Shown: one piece after another, positions 1-6,261 of the stretch | How the letters are laid out: the number at the start of each line of letters is the position of its first letter | Position numbering within the stretch: position 1 is the first letter of the stretch | From: Acidovorax delafieldii | GTDB lineage: Bacteria; Pseudomonadota; Gammaproteobacteria; Burkholderiales; Burkholderiaceae_C | Assembly: GCA_002327945.1 (NCBI GenBank) | Contig: DCVY01000146.1 | Location: 7,309-17,245, forward strand | DNA length: 9,937 bases | Direction of reading: 5' to 3' | Notes under the pieces: generated by a model | The model's input: only the letters and a program-made list of their open reading frames with translations | Told to the model about the DNA's origin: nothing | The model's database searches: none | Translations under genes and position numbers: made by a program

Positions 1-926
1 TGTCGAGATATACCGAAAGGGCAGAGAACACCGCCCGCATGCTCAACGTGAGCCACGAGACATCGCTGCTGCCGCAGTCCTCCGCCATGGCCCAGGAGGG
101 CTGGCTGGGGCTGTTGTCCATCAGTGAGCTGATTCCGGCCTACACCGAAAAGCACGGGGATGTCGCCCCTGCCAAGGTGCTCGAATTCATGGTGCGCGAT
201 GGCGACAATCCGTCCTCCATCCTGTCGTGCCTGCGGGCTGCACGGGAGAACGCGCGGGCCGTGCGCGGTGCACTCACCACCGAAGTCTGGGAAACGCAGA
301 ACCAGACCTGGCTGGAACTGGCCCGGCAACTCGAAGGGGGCGCTTTCGAGAGCGATCCCGGACAGTTCTTTGAGTGGGTCAAGTACCGCTCGCACCTTTC
401 ACGCGGTGTCACGCTGGGCACAATGCTGCAGGACGAAGCCTTTCATTTCTTGCGGCTGGGCACATTTCTGGAGCGCAGCGACAACACGGCGCGCCTGCTG
501 GATGTGAAGTTCCATGCTGTAAATAACGATTTCTTCGGGCGCGCCAGCGAGCGCAACCAGGAGAACGACTTCTACCACTGGAGCGCTATTTTGCGCAGCG
601 TTTCGGCGTTCGAGGTGTACCGCAAGGTGTACCGCGACGTGATCACCCCTGGGCGGGTGGCCGACCTGCTGATCCTGCGCCGCGACATGCCCCGCTCACT
701 GCATGCCAGCCTGCGCGAGGTGGTGGACAACCTGGCCGTGGTGGCCAACGAGCAGTCGGCCGAGACGCAGCGCTGCGCCGGGCGCTTGCTGGCGGAACTG
801 CAATATGGACGCATCGACGAAATCCTGGCCACGGGCCTGCACGCCTATCTGACGCAGTTTCTGGACCGTGTGAACGACCTGGGGGGCGGGATCAGCCGCG
901 ACTTTCTGGTGGCTGCGGACGACTGA
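1..926 (+). CDS. Alpha-E domain protein (DUF403), 5' end cut by the window
   Basis: The frame is open from the first base. Bases 1-2 (TG) are probably the end of a Met codon, and the codons from base 3 read SRYTERAENTARML, the typical start region of the alpha-E family (usually 'WM(A/S)RYTERAENTARML'). Only about a dozen N-terminal residues are therefore missing, and the ATG at 39 is internal. 307 complete residues are visible, against roughly 310-325 in the family. Other family marks are the AARENARAVR stretch with E-x-W-E-x-x-N just after it (around bases 238-310) and a second ERSDNTARLLDV motif at about 471-506 that echoes the N-terminal ERAENTARML. The protein should be soluble and all-helical, with no signal peptide. 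Known of the family: it is usually encoded with a circularly permuted ATP-grasp protein and often a transglutaminase-like protease, and a role in peptide or amide-bond metabolism has been proposed, but its biochemistry is unsettled. Here no transglutaminase follows; the next gene is convergent. The ATP-grasp partner would lie upstream, outside the window. Confidence 0.92.
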   Translation, partial: SRYTERAENTARMLNVSHETSLLPQSSAMAQEGWLGLLSISELIPAYTEKHGDVAPAKVLEFMVRDGDNPSSILSCLRAARENARAVRGALTTEVWETQNQTWLELARQLEGGAFESDPGQFFEWVKYRSHLSRGVTLGTMLQDEAFHFLRLGTFLERSDNTARLLDVKFHAVNNDFFGRASERNQENDFYHWSAILRSVSAFEVYRKVYRDVITPGRVADLLILRRDMPRSLHASLREVVDNLAVVANEQSAETQRCAGRLLAELQYGRIDEILATGLHAYLTQFLDRVNDLGGGISRDFLVAADD

Positions 927-974
927 AGCATCCGTTTTTTCGCGCCTGTTTGCGAGCGCTTGGGGCAGTGGGTG

Positions 975-1307
975 TCAGTTGGAATCTTGCGCGCTGCGCC
1001 GCTGGTCGCGCAGCATGAAAAGATAGAGGCTTTCGACCTTTTCACGCGCCCAGGGTGTCTTGCGCAGGAACTTCAGGCTCGATGACACGCTGGGGTCGCT
1101 TTGAAAGCAGCGCACCGGAATGCGTTCGCCCAGCTCCTGCCAGCCAAAATAATCGGCCAGGCCCACCACCATGGCCTCCAGCGTCACTCCATGCAAGGGG
1201 TTGTGGGGCTGCTTTGGACGGGCAGCGGGTGGCGAAGCATTCGGGGCAGTGGGCTTCTCGGGGTCTGGGGTGGGGCGGGGCTCTTGGGCGTTCATGGGCG
1301 CAAGCAT
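975..1307 (-). CDS. VF530 family protein (DUF2132), putative DNA-binding
   Basis: A 110-residue protein. Residues ~36-100 match the VF530 family: NPLHGVTLEAM, then LADYFGWQELGERIPVRCF, then DPSVSSSLKFLRKTPWAREKVESLYL. The family is small (core about 65-75 residues) and is annotated as DNA-binding from structural work on the Vibrio fischeri protein; its cellular role is not established. The first ~35 residues are rich in Pro, Ala and charged residues and look like a disordered extension. Two ATG starts are possible, at 1307 and at 1295 (MNAQEP...), and neither has a convincing Shine-Dalgarno sequence, so the shorter 106-residue form is equally possible. The gene converges on the alpha-E gene across 48 bases and is divergent from the radical SAM gene. 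No clear promoter was identified. Confidence 0.88.
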   Translation of the reverse strand: MLAPMNAQEPRPTPDPEKPTAPNASPPAARPKQPHNPLHGVTLEAMVVGLADYFGWQELGERIPVRCFQSDPSVSSSLKFLRKTPWAREKVESLYLFMLRDQRRSAQDSN

Positions 1308-1405
1308 AAGGCGATTGCGGGGCTGGTCCGCGTCTACAGGTGAGGACGCCCATAATCACGACCCCTCAGCACCCGTCCTGCATTGGCGGTCTTCCTGTCC
1401 TTTCC

Positions 1406-3328
1406 ATGTTCCAGTCACATCTTCGCGTCCTGTCCGTCATCCCGCCGATGACGCAGCTCAACACCCCTTACCCGTCCACCGCGTACCTCACGGGGTTTCT
1501 GCGCTCGCGCGGGGTTGCGGCGGTGCAGGAAGACCTGGCGCTGGCGCTGGTGCTGCAACTGCTGTCACCCACAGGCCTGCGCGCGGTGGCCACCCAGGTC
1601 GATGCGGTGCCTGCCAAAAAGCACAGCCCCGCCATGCAGGCCTTTACGGCGCAGCGCGATCGTTACCTGGCCACCATCGCGCCCGCCATCGCCTTTTTAC
1701 AGGGGCGCGATTCCACCCTGGCGCACCGCATCGTGGGCCGCCATTTTTTGCCCGAGGGGCCGCGCTTTGCATCGCTCGATGTGTATGTTCATGACGAGGG
1801 TGGCGACCCGCTGGGCTGGGCCTTTGGCGCCCTGGGCCTGCACGACCGCGCCAAGCACCTGGCCACGCTGTACCTGAACGACCTGGCCGACGTGCTGCGC
1901 GATGCGGTGGACCCACGCTTCGAGTTTGTGCGCTATGCCGAGTCGCTGGCGGGCAGCCAGCCTACCTTCGAGCCGCTGGCGCAGGCCCTGGCCGCCCCGC
2001 CCAATCTGGTGGACGACGCGCTGCGCAACTTGACCCTGGAGGCGGTAGAGCGCCATGCGCCCACCGTGGTGCTGCTGTCGGTGCCGTTCCCCGGCTCGGC
2101 CTATGCGGCGTTTCGCATCGCGCAGACCATCAAGGCGCAGCACCCGCACATCGTGACAGTGCTGGGCGGCGGTTTTGTCAATACCGAACTGCGCGAGCTG
2201 ACCGAGCCGCGTGTGTTTGATTATTTCGACTACGTCACGCTGGATGCGGGCGAGCGCCCTTTGCTGGCGCTGCTGGAGCACCTGCAGGGCCAGCGCGGCC
2301 GCCAGCGGCTGGTGCGCACCTTTGTGCGCGCTGAAGGCGGCGATGGCGCGGGCGCCGTGCAATACATCAACATGATGGAGGCCGACATCGCCTTTGCCGA
2401 GGTGGGCACGCCCACCTGGGACGGCCTGCCGTTGGGCAGCTACCTGTCGCTTCTGGACATGCTCAACCCCATGCACCGGCTGTGGAGTGACGGGCGCTGG
2501 AACAAGCTCACCGTGGCGCATGGCTGCTACTGGAAAAAGTGCAGTTTTTGCGACGTGAGTCTGGACTACATCGGCCGCTACGAAGGCGCCTCGGCCACGG
2601 TGCTTGCCGACCGCATCGCACAAATAGTGCGCGAGACCGGGCAGACCGGTTTTCACTTTGTCGATGAAGCCGCGCCGCCCAAGGCACTGAAGGCGCTGGC
2701 CACCGAACTCATCGCGCGCAAGGCCGGCATCTCGTGGTGGGGCAACATCCGTTTCGAAAAAACCTTCAGCCCCGAGCTGTGCAACCTGCTGGCCGACAGC
2801 GGCTGCATCGCCATCTCGGGCGGGCTGGAGGTGGCATCCGACCGGCTGCTTCAACTCATGAAAAAGGGCGTGTCGGTGGACCAGGTGGCGCGCGTGACGC
2901 GGGCCTTCACCGATGCGGGCATTCTGGTGCACGCCTACCTGATGTATGGCTTTCCCACGCAGACGGTGCAGGACACCGTGGATGCGCTGGAATATGTGCG
3001 CCAGCTGTTCGCCAATGGCTGCATTCAAAGCGGGTTTTTCCACCGCTTTGCCTGCACCGTGCACTCACCCGTGGGCCAGCACCCCGAAGATTACGGTGTA
3101 ACCCTGCAGCCCCTGCCGCCCGTAAGCTTTGCCAAGAACGACATCGGCTTTCACGACCCCACCGGCGTGGACCATGACGCGCTGGGCGGCGCGCTCAAGA
3201 AAGCCATCTACAACTACATGCACGGCATCGGGCTCGAAGAAGACGTGCGCAGCTGGTTCCCTTTCAAGGTGCCCAAGACCACCGTGGCGCGCCACCGCAT
3301 TGAGCGGGCGCTGCGCGAGCGCGGATGA
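1406..3328 (+). CDS. Cobalamin-binding-domain-type radical SAM protein of unknown substrate
   Basis: 640 residues from the ATG at 1406. The N-terminal part begins as a beta strand (RVLSVIPPMTQLNTPYPS, an opening typical of B12-binding radical SAM enzymes). The Rossmann-like region continues to TVVLLSVPFPGSAYAAFRIA and VTVLGGGFVNTE (about residues 219-262). The classical DxHxxG cobalamin motif is absent, which is common in this enzyme class, so actual B12 binding is unproven. The radical SAM core carries Cys374, Cys379 and Cys382 (GCYWKKCSFCD), a CX4CX2C cluster motif rather than CX3CX2C. Later barrel strands follow: GNIRFEK, the SGGLEVASDRLL glycine motif (~residue 472) and MYGFPTQT (residues 513-520). 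A C-terminal domain of about 80 residues follows. No signal peptide. An upstream GTG at 1340 would add 22 residues unlike the family, and a CATAAT box (1351-1356) lies downstream of that GTG, so 1406 is preferred, although no good ribosome site precedes it. The substrate cannot be told from sequence or neighbours. Confidence 0.88.
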   Translation: MFQSHLRVLSVIPPMTQLNTPYPSTAYLTGFLRSRGVAAVQEDLALALVLQLLSPTGLRAVATQVDAVPAKKHSPAMQAFTAQRDRYLATIAPAIAFLQGRDSTLAHRIVGRHFLPEGPRFASLDVYVHDEGGDPLGWAFGALGLHDRAKHLATLYLNDLADVLRDAVDPRFEFVRYAESLAGSQPTFEPLAQALAAPPNLVDDALRNLTLEAVERHAPTVVLLSVPFPGSAYAAFRIAQTIKAQHPHIVTVLGGGFVNTELRELTEPRVFDYFDYVTLDAGERPLLALLEHLQGQRGRQRLVRTFVRAEGGDGAGAVQYINMMEADIAFAEVGTPTWDGLPLGSYLSLLDMLNPMHRLWSDGRWNKLTVAHGCYWKKCSFCDVSLDYIGRYEGASATVLADRIAQIVRETGQTGFHFVDEAAPPKALKALATELIARKAGISWWGNIRFEKTFSPELCNLLADSGCIAISGGLEVASDRLLQLMKKGVSVDQVARVTRAFTDAGILVHAYLMYGFPTQTVQDTVDALEYVRQLFANGCIQSGFFHRFACTVHSPVGQHPEDYGVTLQPLPPVSFAKNDIGFHDPTGVDHDALGGALKKAIYNYMHGIGLEEDVRSWFPFKVPKTTVARHRIERALRERG

Positions 3329-3404
3329 GTTGCTTGCGGGCGGGGCAGTGACGGGGGCTTTGCTGAAAGCAGGCAGGATGGGCTTGTCATGAAATAGCAA
3401 TACT

Positions 3405-3439
3405 CAATTGATTCAATCAATTCAATCAATTGGATTGAT
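3405..3439. promoter_or_regulatory. Candidate operator of ahpC: paired palindromes in an AT-rich island
   Basis: Two perfect dyads lie 61-95 bases before the ahpC start. AATTGATT-c-AATCAATT spans 3406-3422 (8-bp arms, centre 3414) and ATCAAT-tgg-ATTGAT spans 3425-3439 (6-bp arms, centre 3432). The 9-mer ATTCAATCA is repeated in tandem at 3411-3428. The ATTGATTCAATCAAT core is 15 bp and has the T-N11-A form of LysR-type sites. ahpC genes are commonly OxyR targets, so OxyR is the obvious candidate. However, the ATAG/CTAT consensus is not met, and the dyad spacing (18 bp) differs from the 22 bp of the classical four-element OxyR site. A possible -10 is TAAACT at 3454-3459, with a weak -35 (TTGGAT, 3430-3435) inside the second palindrome. 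The regulator assignment is inference. Confidence 0.5.
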
Positions 3440-3499
3440 GGTCTCGAAGCGCCTAAACTTCAATCTTGTTCAGTTCACCAACCACCAAAGGAAGTAGCC

Positions 3500-4063
3500 A
3501 TGTCCCTGATCAACACGCAAGTCCAGCCTTTCAAAACCCAGGCATTTCACAACGGCAAGTTCATCGACGTCACCGAAGCCAGCCTGATGGGCAAGTGGTC
3601 GGTCGTGATCTTCATGCCCGCCGCCTTCACCTTCAACTGCCCCACCGAAGTGGAAGACGCTGCTGACAACTACGCCGAATTCCAGAAGGCTGGCGCCGAG
3701 GTGTACATCGTCACCACCGACACGCATTTCTCGCACAAGGTGTGGCACGAAACCTCGCCCGCCGTGGGCAAGGCCAAGTTCCCTCTGGTGGGTGACCCCA
3801 CGCACCAGCTGACCCGTGCTTTTGACGTGCACATCGACGAAGAAGGCCTGGCGCTGCGCGGCACCTTCATCATCAACCCCCATGGCGTGATCAAGACCAT
3901 GGAAGTGCATTCCAACGAAATCGCCCGCGACGTGAAGGAAACCCTGCGCAAGCTCAAGGCCGCCCAGTACACCGCCGCCCACCCCGGCGAAGTCTGCCCC
4001 GCCAAGTGGAACGAAGGCGCCAAGACCATTGCTCCTTCACTGGACCTGGTCGGCAAGATCTAA
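3500..4063 (+). CDS. ahpC: Alkyl hydroperoxide reductase subunit C (typical 2-Cys peroxiredoxin)
   Basis: 187 residues, the normal length for bacterial AhpC. It reduces H2O2, organic hydroperoxides and probably peroxynitrite in the cytoplasm. The active-site motif PxxxTxxC is present as Pro40, Thr44 and Cys47 (MPAAFTFNCPTE), with Arg120 (LALRGTF) as the conserved arginine. The resolving cysteine is Cys166 in HPGEVCPAKW near the C-terminus, so the catalytic set is complete. The tail ends in SLDLVGKI, consistent with an AhpC1-type decamer. The start is firm: AAGGAAG at 3488-3494 precedes the ATG by a good distance. The gene has its own palindrome-rich upstream region and is followed by two hairpins and then by its reductase gene ahpF on the same strand. 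Confidence 0.98.
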   Translation: MSLINTQVQPFKTQAFHNGKFIDVTEASLMGKWSVVIFMPAAFTFNCPTEVEDAADNYAEFQKAGAEVYIVTTDTHFSHKVWHETSPAVGKAKFPLVGDPTHQLTRAFDVHIDEEGLALRGTFIINPHGVIKTMEVHSNEIARDVKETLRKLKAAQYTAAHPGEVCPAKWNEGAKTIAPSLDLVGKI

Positions 4064-4085
4064 GCCACCGAGCCGTAACACGGCA

Positions 4086-4156
4086 GAGCGCCCCTGGCGG
4101 CGCTCCCCAGCCGGACGACGCTGTGGCGCTTGGTGCCATACCGTCCGGTTTTTTTT
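4086..4156 (+). terminator. Tandem hairpins ending in eight T's between ahpC and ahpF
   Basis: The first hairpin pairs GAGCGCC (4086-4092) with GGCGCTC (4099-4105) around a 6-base loop. The second pairs CCGGACG (4111-4117) with CGTCCGG (4142-4148) and is followed directly by eight T's (4149-4156). Its 24-base interior can form a further short TGGC/GCCA stem. The second hairpin is a good intrinsic terminator. Because ahpF starts only 77 bases downstream on the same strand, it may be partial and set the ratio of AhpC to AhpF, or ahpF may have its own promoter. Confidence 0.8.
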
Positions 4157-4232
4157 CGCCTGAAATTTAGTGCGTAAGGCGCCACAAGCGGCCCAGGCAC
4201 ATCCCACAACTCGAATCCACAAGGACACCACC

Positions 4233-5801
4233 ATGCTCGACGAACAACTCAAGACCCAACTTTCGGCATACCTGGAGCGCGTGCAGCAGCCGTTCGCGCT
4301 GGTGGCATCCCTCAACGACAGCGACACATCCCGCGAGATGCTGGACCTGTTGCAAACCATCCAGTCGCTGCGCAGCGACAAGATCACCCTGCGCACCGAT
4401 GGCAACGACGCCCGCAAGCCCTCGTTCACGCTGCAACGCACGGGCAGCACCAGCCAGCTGCGCTTTGCCGGCCTGCCGCTGGGCCATGAATTCACGTCGC
4501 TGGTGCTGGCGCTGCTGTGGACGGGCGGTCATCCGCCCAAGGCCGAACAGGAAGTTCTGGACCAGATCGACGCGCTCGAAGGCGATTTCAACTTCGAGGT
4601 CTACATGAGCCTGAGCTGCCACAACTGCCCCGACGTGGTGCAGGCGCTGAGCCTCATGGCCATCCGCAACCCGCGCATCAAGACCACGGTGATCGAAGGC
4701 GGTGCCTTCCAGGAAGAAGTGAACCGCCGCGAAGTCATGGCCGTGCCCATGGTGTTCCTGAATGGCGAAGTGTTCGGTTCGGGCCGCATGCTGCTGGAAG
4801 AAATCGTGGCCAAGCTGGACACCGGCGCTGCCGCCAAAGAGGCCGCCAAACTCTCGGCCAAGGCGCCCTATGACGTGCTGATTGTTGGCGGTGGCCCCGC
4901 AGGCGCTGCGGCCGCTGTGTACGCCGCCCGCAAAGGCATCCGCACCGGCGTGGTCGCCGAGCGCTTCGGCGGCCAGGTGAACGACACCCTGGGTATTGAA
5001 AACTACATCTCGGTGCTGGAAACGGATGGCCCCAAGTTTGCCGCTGCGCTGGAGGCCCACACCCGCGCCTATGGTGTGGACATCATGAACCTGCAGCGCG
5101 CTGAAGCGCTGACTCCTGCCACCGAGCCCGGTGGCCTGATCGAGGTGAGGCTGGCCAACGGCGGCACGCTGAAGGCAAAGTCGGTGATTTTGTCCACCGG
5201 CGCGCGCTGGCGCAACGTCAATGTGCCCGGCGAAGCCGAGTACAAGAACAAGGGCGTGGCCTATTGCCCGCATTGCGACGGCCCGCTGTTCAAGGGCAAG
5301 CGCACGGCAGTGATTGGCGGCGGCAACTCGGGTGTCGAGGCCGCCATCGACCTGGCTGGCGTGGTGCAACACGTCACGCTGGTGGAATTTGCCGACCAGC
5401 TCAAGGCCGACGCCGTGCTGGTGAGCAAGCTGCAAAGCCTGCCCAACGTCACTATCCACACCAATGCGCAGACCACCGAAATCACGGGGATTGATGGCAA
5501 GGTGAACGGCCTGAAATTCAAAGACCGCGCCACGAGCGACGAGCACCTGGTGCCCCTGGAAGGCGTGTTTGTGCAGATCGGCCTGGTGCCCAACACCGAC
5601 TGGCTCAAGGGCACGGTGGCGCTGAGCAAGTTTGGCGAGATCGAGATCGACGCCAAGGGCCACACCAGCGTGCCCGGCGTGTTCGCCGCCGGCGACTGCA
5701 CCACAGTGCCTTACAAGCAGATCGTGATTGCCGCCGGTGCTGGCGCCACGGCCGCGCTGAGCGCGTTTGACCACCTGATCCGCACCAGCGCGCCAGCCTG
5801 A
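4233..5801 (+). CDS. ahpF: Alkyl hydroperoxide reductase subunit F (NADH:AhpC oxidoreductase)
   Basis: 522 residues from the ATG at 4233 (AAGGA at 4221-4225). Enterobacterial AhpF has 521 residues, and the start [17 protein letters not shown] matches the family; the in-frame codon at 4170 would add an unrelated 21-residue lead. The N-terminal tandem thioredoxin-like domain (about 1-200) carries the redox pair Cys129-x-x-Cys132 (LSCHNCPDV). The C-terminal thioredoxin-reductase-like part has the FAD motif GGGPAG (219-224), the dithiol Cys345-x-x-Cys348 (AYCPHCDGP), the NAD(P) motif GGGNSG about 13 residues later, and the FAD-closing motif [15 protein letters not shown]. Cysteine positions coincide with the numbering known for Salmonella AhpF (129/132 and 345/348). 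It moves electrons from NADH through FAD and both dithiols to AhpC. All key residues are present. It lies 169 bases after ahpC, beyond a probable terminator. Confidence 0.98.
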   Translation: MLDEQLKTQLSAYLERVQQPFALVASLNDSDTSREMLDLLQTIQSLRSDKITLRTDGNDARKPSFTLQRTGSTSQLRFAGLPLGHEFTSLVLALLWTGGHPPKAEQEVLDQIDALEGDFNFEVYMSLSCHNCPDVVQALSLMAIRNPRIKTTVIEGGAFQEEVNRREVMAVPMVFLNGEVFGSGRMLLEEIVAKLDTGAAAKEAAKLSAKAPYDVLIVGGGPAGAAAAVYAARKGIRTGVVAERFGGQVNDTLGIENYISVLETDGPKFAAALEAHTRAYGVDIMNLQRAEALTPATEPGGLIEVRLANGGTLKAKSVILSTGARWRNVNVPGEAEYKNKGVAYCPHCDGPLFKGKRTAVIGGGNSGVEAAIDLAGVVQHVTLVEFADQLKADAVLVSKLQSLPNVTIHTNAQTTEITGIDGKVNGLKFKDRATSDEHLVPLEGVFVQIGLVPNTDWLKGTVALSKFGEIEIDAKGHTSVPGVFAAGDCTTVPYKQIVIAAGAGATAALSAFDHLIRTSAPA

Positions 5802-5831
5802 TTTTTATCAGCCCAGGCTCAGATAAAACCC

Positions 5832-5913
5832 GCTCTCCCTGAGCCCTTCGGCAGGCCCAGGACAGGCTTGTCGAAGGGCTTTCGCGAAGGCTCTCCCTGG
5901 CTTCGACAGGCCC
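5832..5913. repeat. REP-like palindromic repeat cluster after ahpF
   Basis: A long hairpin spans 5842-5880. AGCCCTTCGGCAGGC (5842-5856) pairs with GCTTGTCGAAGGGCT (5866-5880) over 15 positions, two of them G-T wobbles, with a 9-base loop. A second direct copy follows: GCTCTCCCTG occurs at 5832-5841 and 5890-5899, and each copy is followed by CTTCGgCAGGCCC or CTTCGaCAGGCCC (ending at 5858 and 5913). The CTTCG(A/G)CAGGC core therefore occurs three times, once inverted. Repeats of this kind are scattered between genes in Comamonadaceae genomes, as I recall. The hairpin could also end or stabilise the ahpF transcript. Just before it, TTTTATC (5803-5809) and GATAAAA (5822-5828) form another small stem. 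Confidence 0.7.
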
Positions 5914-5990
5914 GAGCGGATGGGTGCAAGGTATCTGGAATATGGCGTTAATCAGCCCCGAAGTGGCCCGGAGCCACCTGGACAAGTGTT

Positions 5991-6164
5991 AAGGATGACC
6001 TGCATAACTCCCAGCGGTCTGTGGTAGCACGGCCTCGGGCGGTCTGCTGCGGTGCTTTTCTTGCCCATAGCCCCGCTGTTGGCTTATTGGCTGCAAAAAG
6101 ACGCTTAGCGGCCCATCCCGATCCGCACTACCACCGACACGCGAGGGTTATGCAGGCCATCCTT
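5991..6164. mobile_element. MITE-like element or decayed insertion sequence, 174 bp, with long terminal inverted repeats
   Basis: The left end, AAGGATGACCTGCATAACTC (5991-6010), and the right end read on the minus strand, AAGGATGGCCTGCATAACCC (6164-6145), match at 18 of 20 positions. Similarity continues inward without gaps: GTGGTAG lies exactly 30 bases in from each end (6021-6027, and 6134-6128 on the minus strand). About 30 of the first 40 positions match, and further matches (TCGGG, GG) appear if one gap is allowed. The interior is about 90 bases with no coding capacity I can recognise. No convincing target-site duplication flanks it (GTGTT on the left, GATGC on the right). This could be a non-autonomous MITE, an IS with its transposase deleted, or an old copy whose duplication has decayed. 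The family cannot be named from memory. Confidence 0.6.
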
Positions 6165-6167
6165 GAT

Positions 6168-6184
6168 GCTATTTAAATGATAGC
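6168..6184. repeat. Short AT-rich hairpin (GCTAT / ATAGC)
   Basis: GCTAT (6168-6172) and ATAGC (6180-6184) are perfect complements around a 7-base AT-rich loop, starting four bases after the end of the MITE-like element. The pattern resembles an intergenic 'GCTATcaaaa..ATAGC' repeat I recall from Comamonadaceae genomes; that recollection is not verified. It could be part of a larger repeat that continues into the stem-loop at 6205-6243. Confidence 0.4.
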
Positions 6185-6204
6185 TATTGACGCCTTCCAG
6201 TCGA

Positions 6205-6243
6205 GTGCTTGCGTGGTATTTTGTGGCAATACCGCGCAGGCGC
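6205..6243 (+). promoter_or_regulatory. 16-bp stem-loop just upstream of the MlaE-type permease gene
   Basis: GTGCTTGCGTGGTATT (6205-6220) pairs with AATACCGCGCAGGCGC (6228-6243) around a 7-base loop (TTGTGGC). Thirteen of 16 pairs are Watson-Crick. The other three (6206:6242, 6209:6239, 6214:6234) are U-G wobbles on the plus strand, so the RNA in the sense of the downstream gene can form an unbroken 16-bp stem; the opposite strand would have three A-C mismatches. It ends 18 bases before the ATG at 6262. No T-run follows, so it is not a standard terminator. It could be a 5' leader structure, an operator dyad or a repeat element. Confidence 0.5.
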
Positions 6244-6249
6244 GAACGC

Positions 6250-6255
6250 TATGAT
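6250..6255 (+). promoter_or_regulatory. Possible -10 box (TATGAT) close to the permease start codon
   Basis: TATGAT differs from TATAAT at one base and lies 6 bases before the ATG at 6262. If used, transcription would start at or near the A of the ATG, giving a leaderless mRNA; this fits the absence of a Shine-Dalgarno sequence. No good -35 is present at 16-18 bases upstream, so support is weak. Use of this promoter would also exclude the 6205-6243 stem-loop from the transcript. Confidence 0.22.
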
Positions 6256-6261
6256 CCGTCC

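Noticed and set aside
1340..1405. GTG at 1340 as the start of the radical SAM gene.
   Set aside because: The extra 22 residues do not resemble the family's N-terminus, no ribosome site precedes the GTG, and a possible -10 (CATAAT, 1351-1356) would lie inside the gene. The ATG at 1406 directly precedes the first beta strand.
3391..3420. An ATAG (3394-3397) as the first element of a classical OxyR site.
   Set aside because: Stepping in 11-base intervals gives CAAT, ATCA and CAAT instead of CTAT/ATAG elements, so the classical consensus is not met.
4167..5774. A 535-codon open frame on the minus strand opposite ahpF, and similar long minus-strand frames at 1697-3064, 6184-7131, 6896-8125 and 7504-9015.
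   Set aside because: They lie opposite well-supported genes in DNA with strong third-position G/C bias, are rich in His/Gln/Arg/Ala of low complexity, and show no recognisable domain.
5803..5828. TTTTATC/GATAAAA stem just after ahpF as an intrinsic terminator.
   Set aside because: The T's lie on the 5' side of the stem and no T-run follows, so it is not a standard terminator in the direction of ahpF.
5914..5990. A short open frame around MALISPEVARSHLDKC before the MITE-like element.
   Set aside because: Only 16 codons, no ribosome site and no recognisable domain; it could be chance or a remnant.
6014..6046. Direct repeat GCGGTCTG at 6014-6021 and 6039-6046, checked as a possible target or array repeat.
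   Set aside because: Only two short copies inside the MITE-like element; no array or CRISPR-like spacing.
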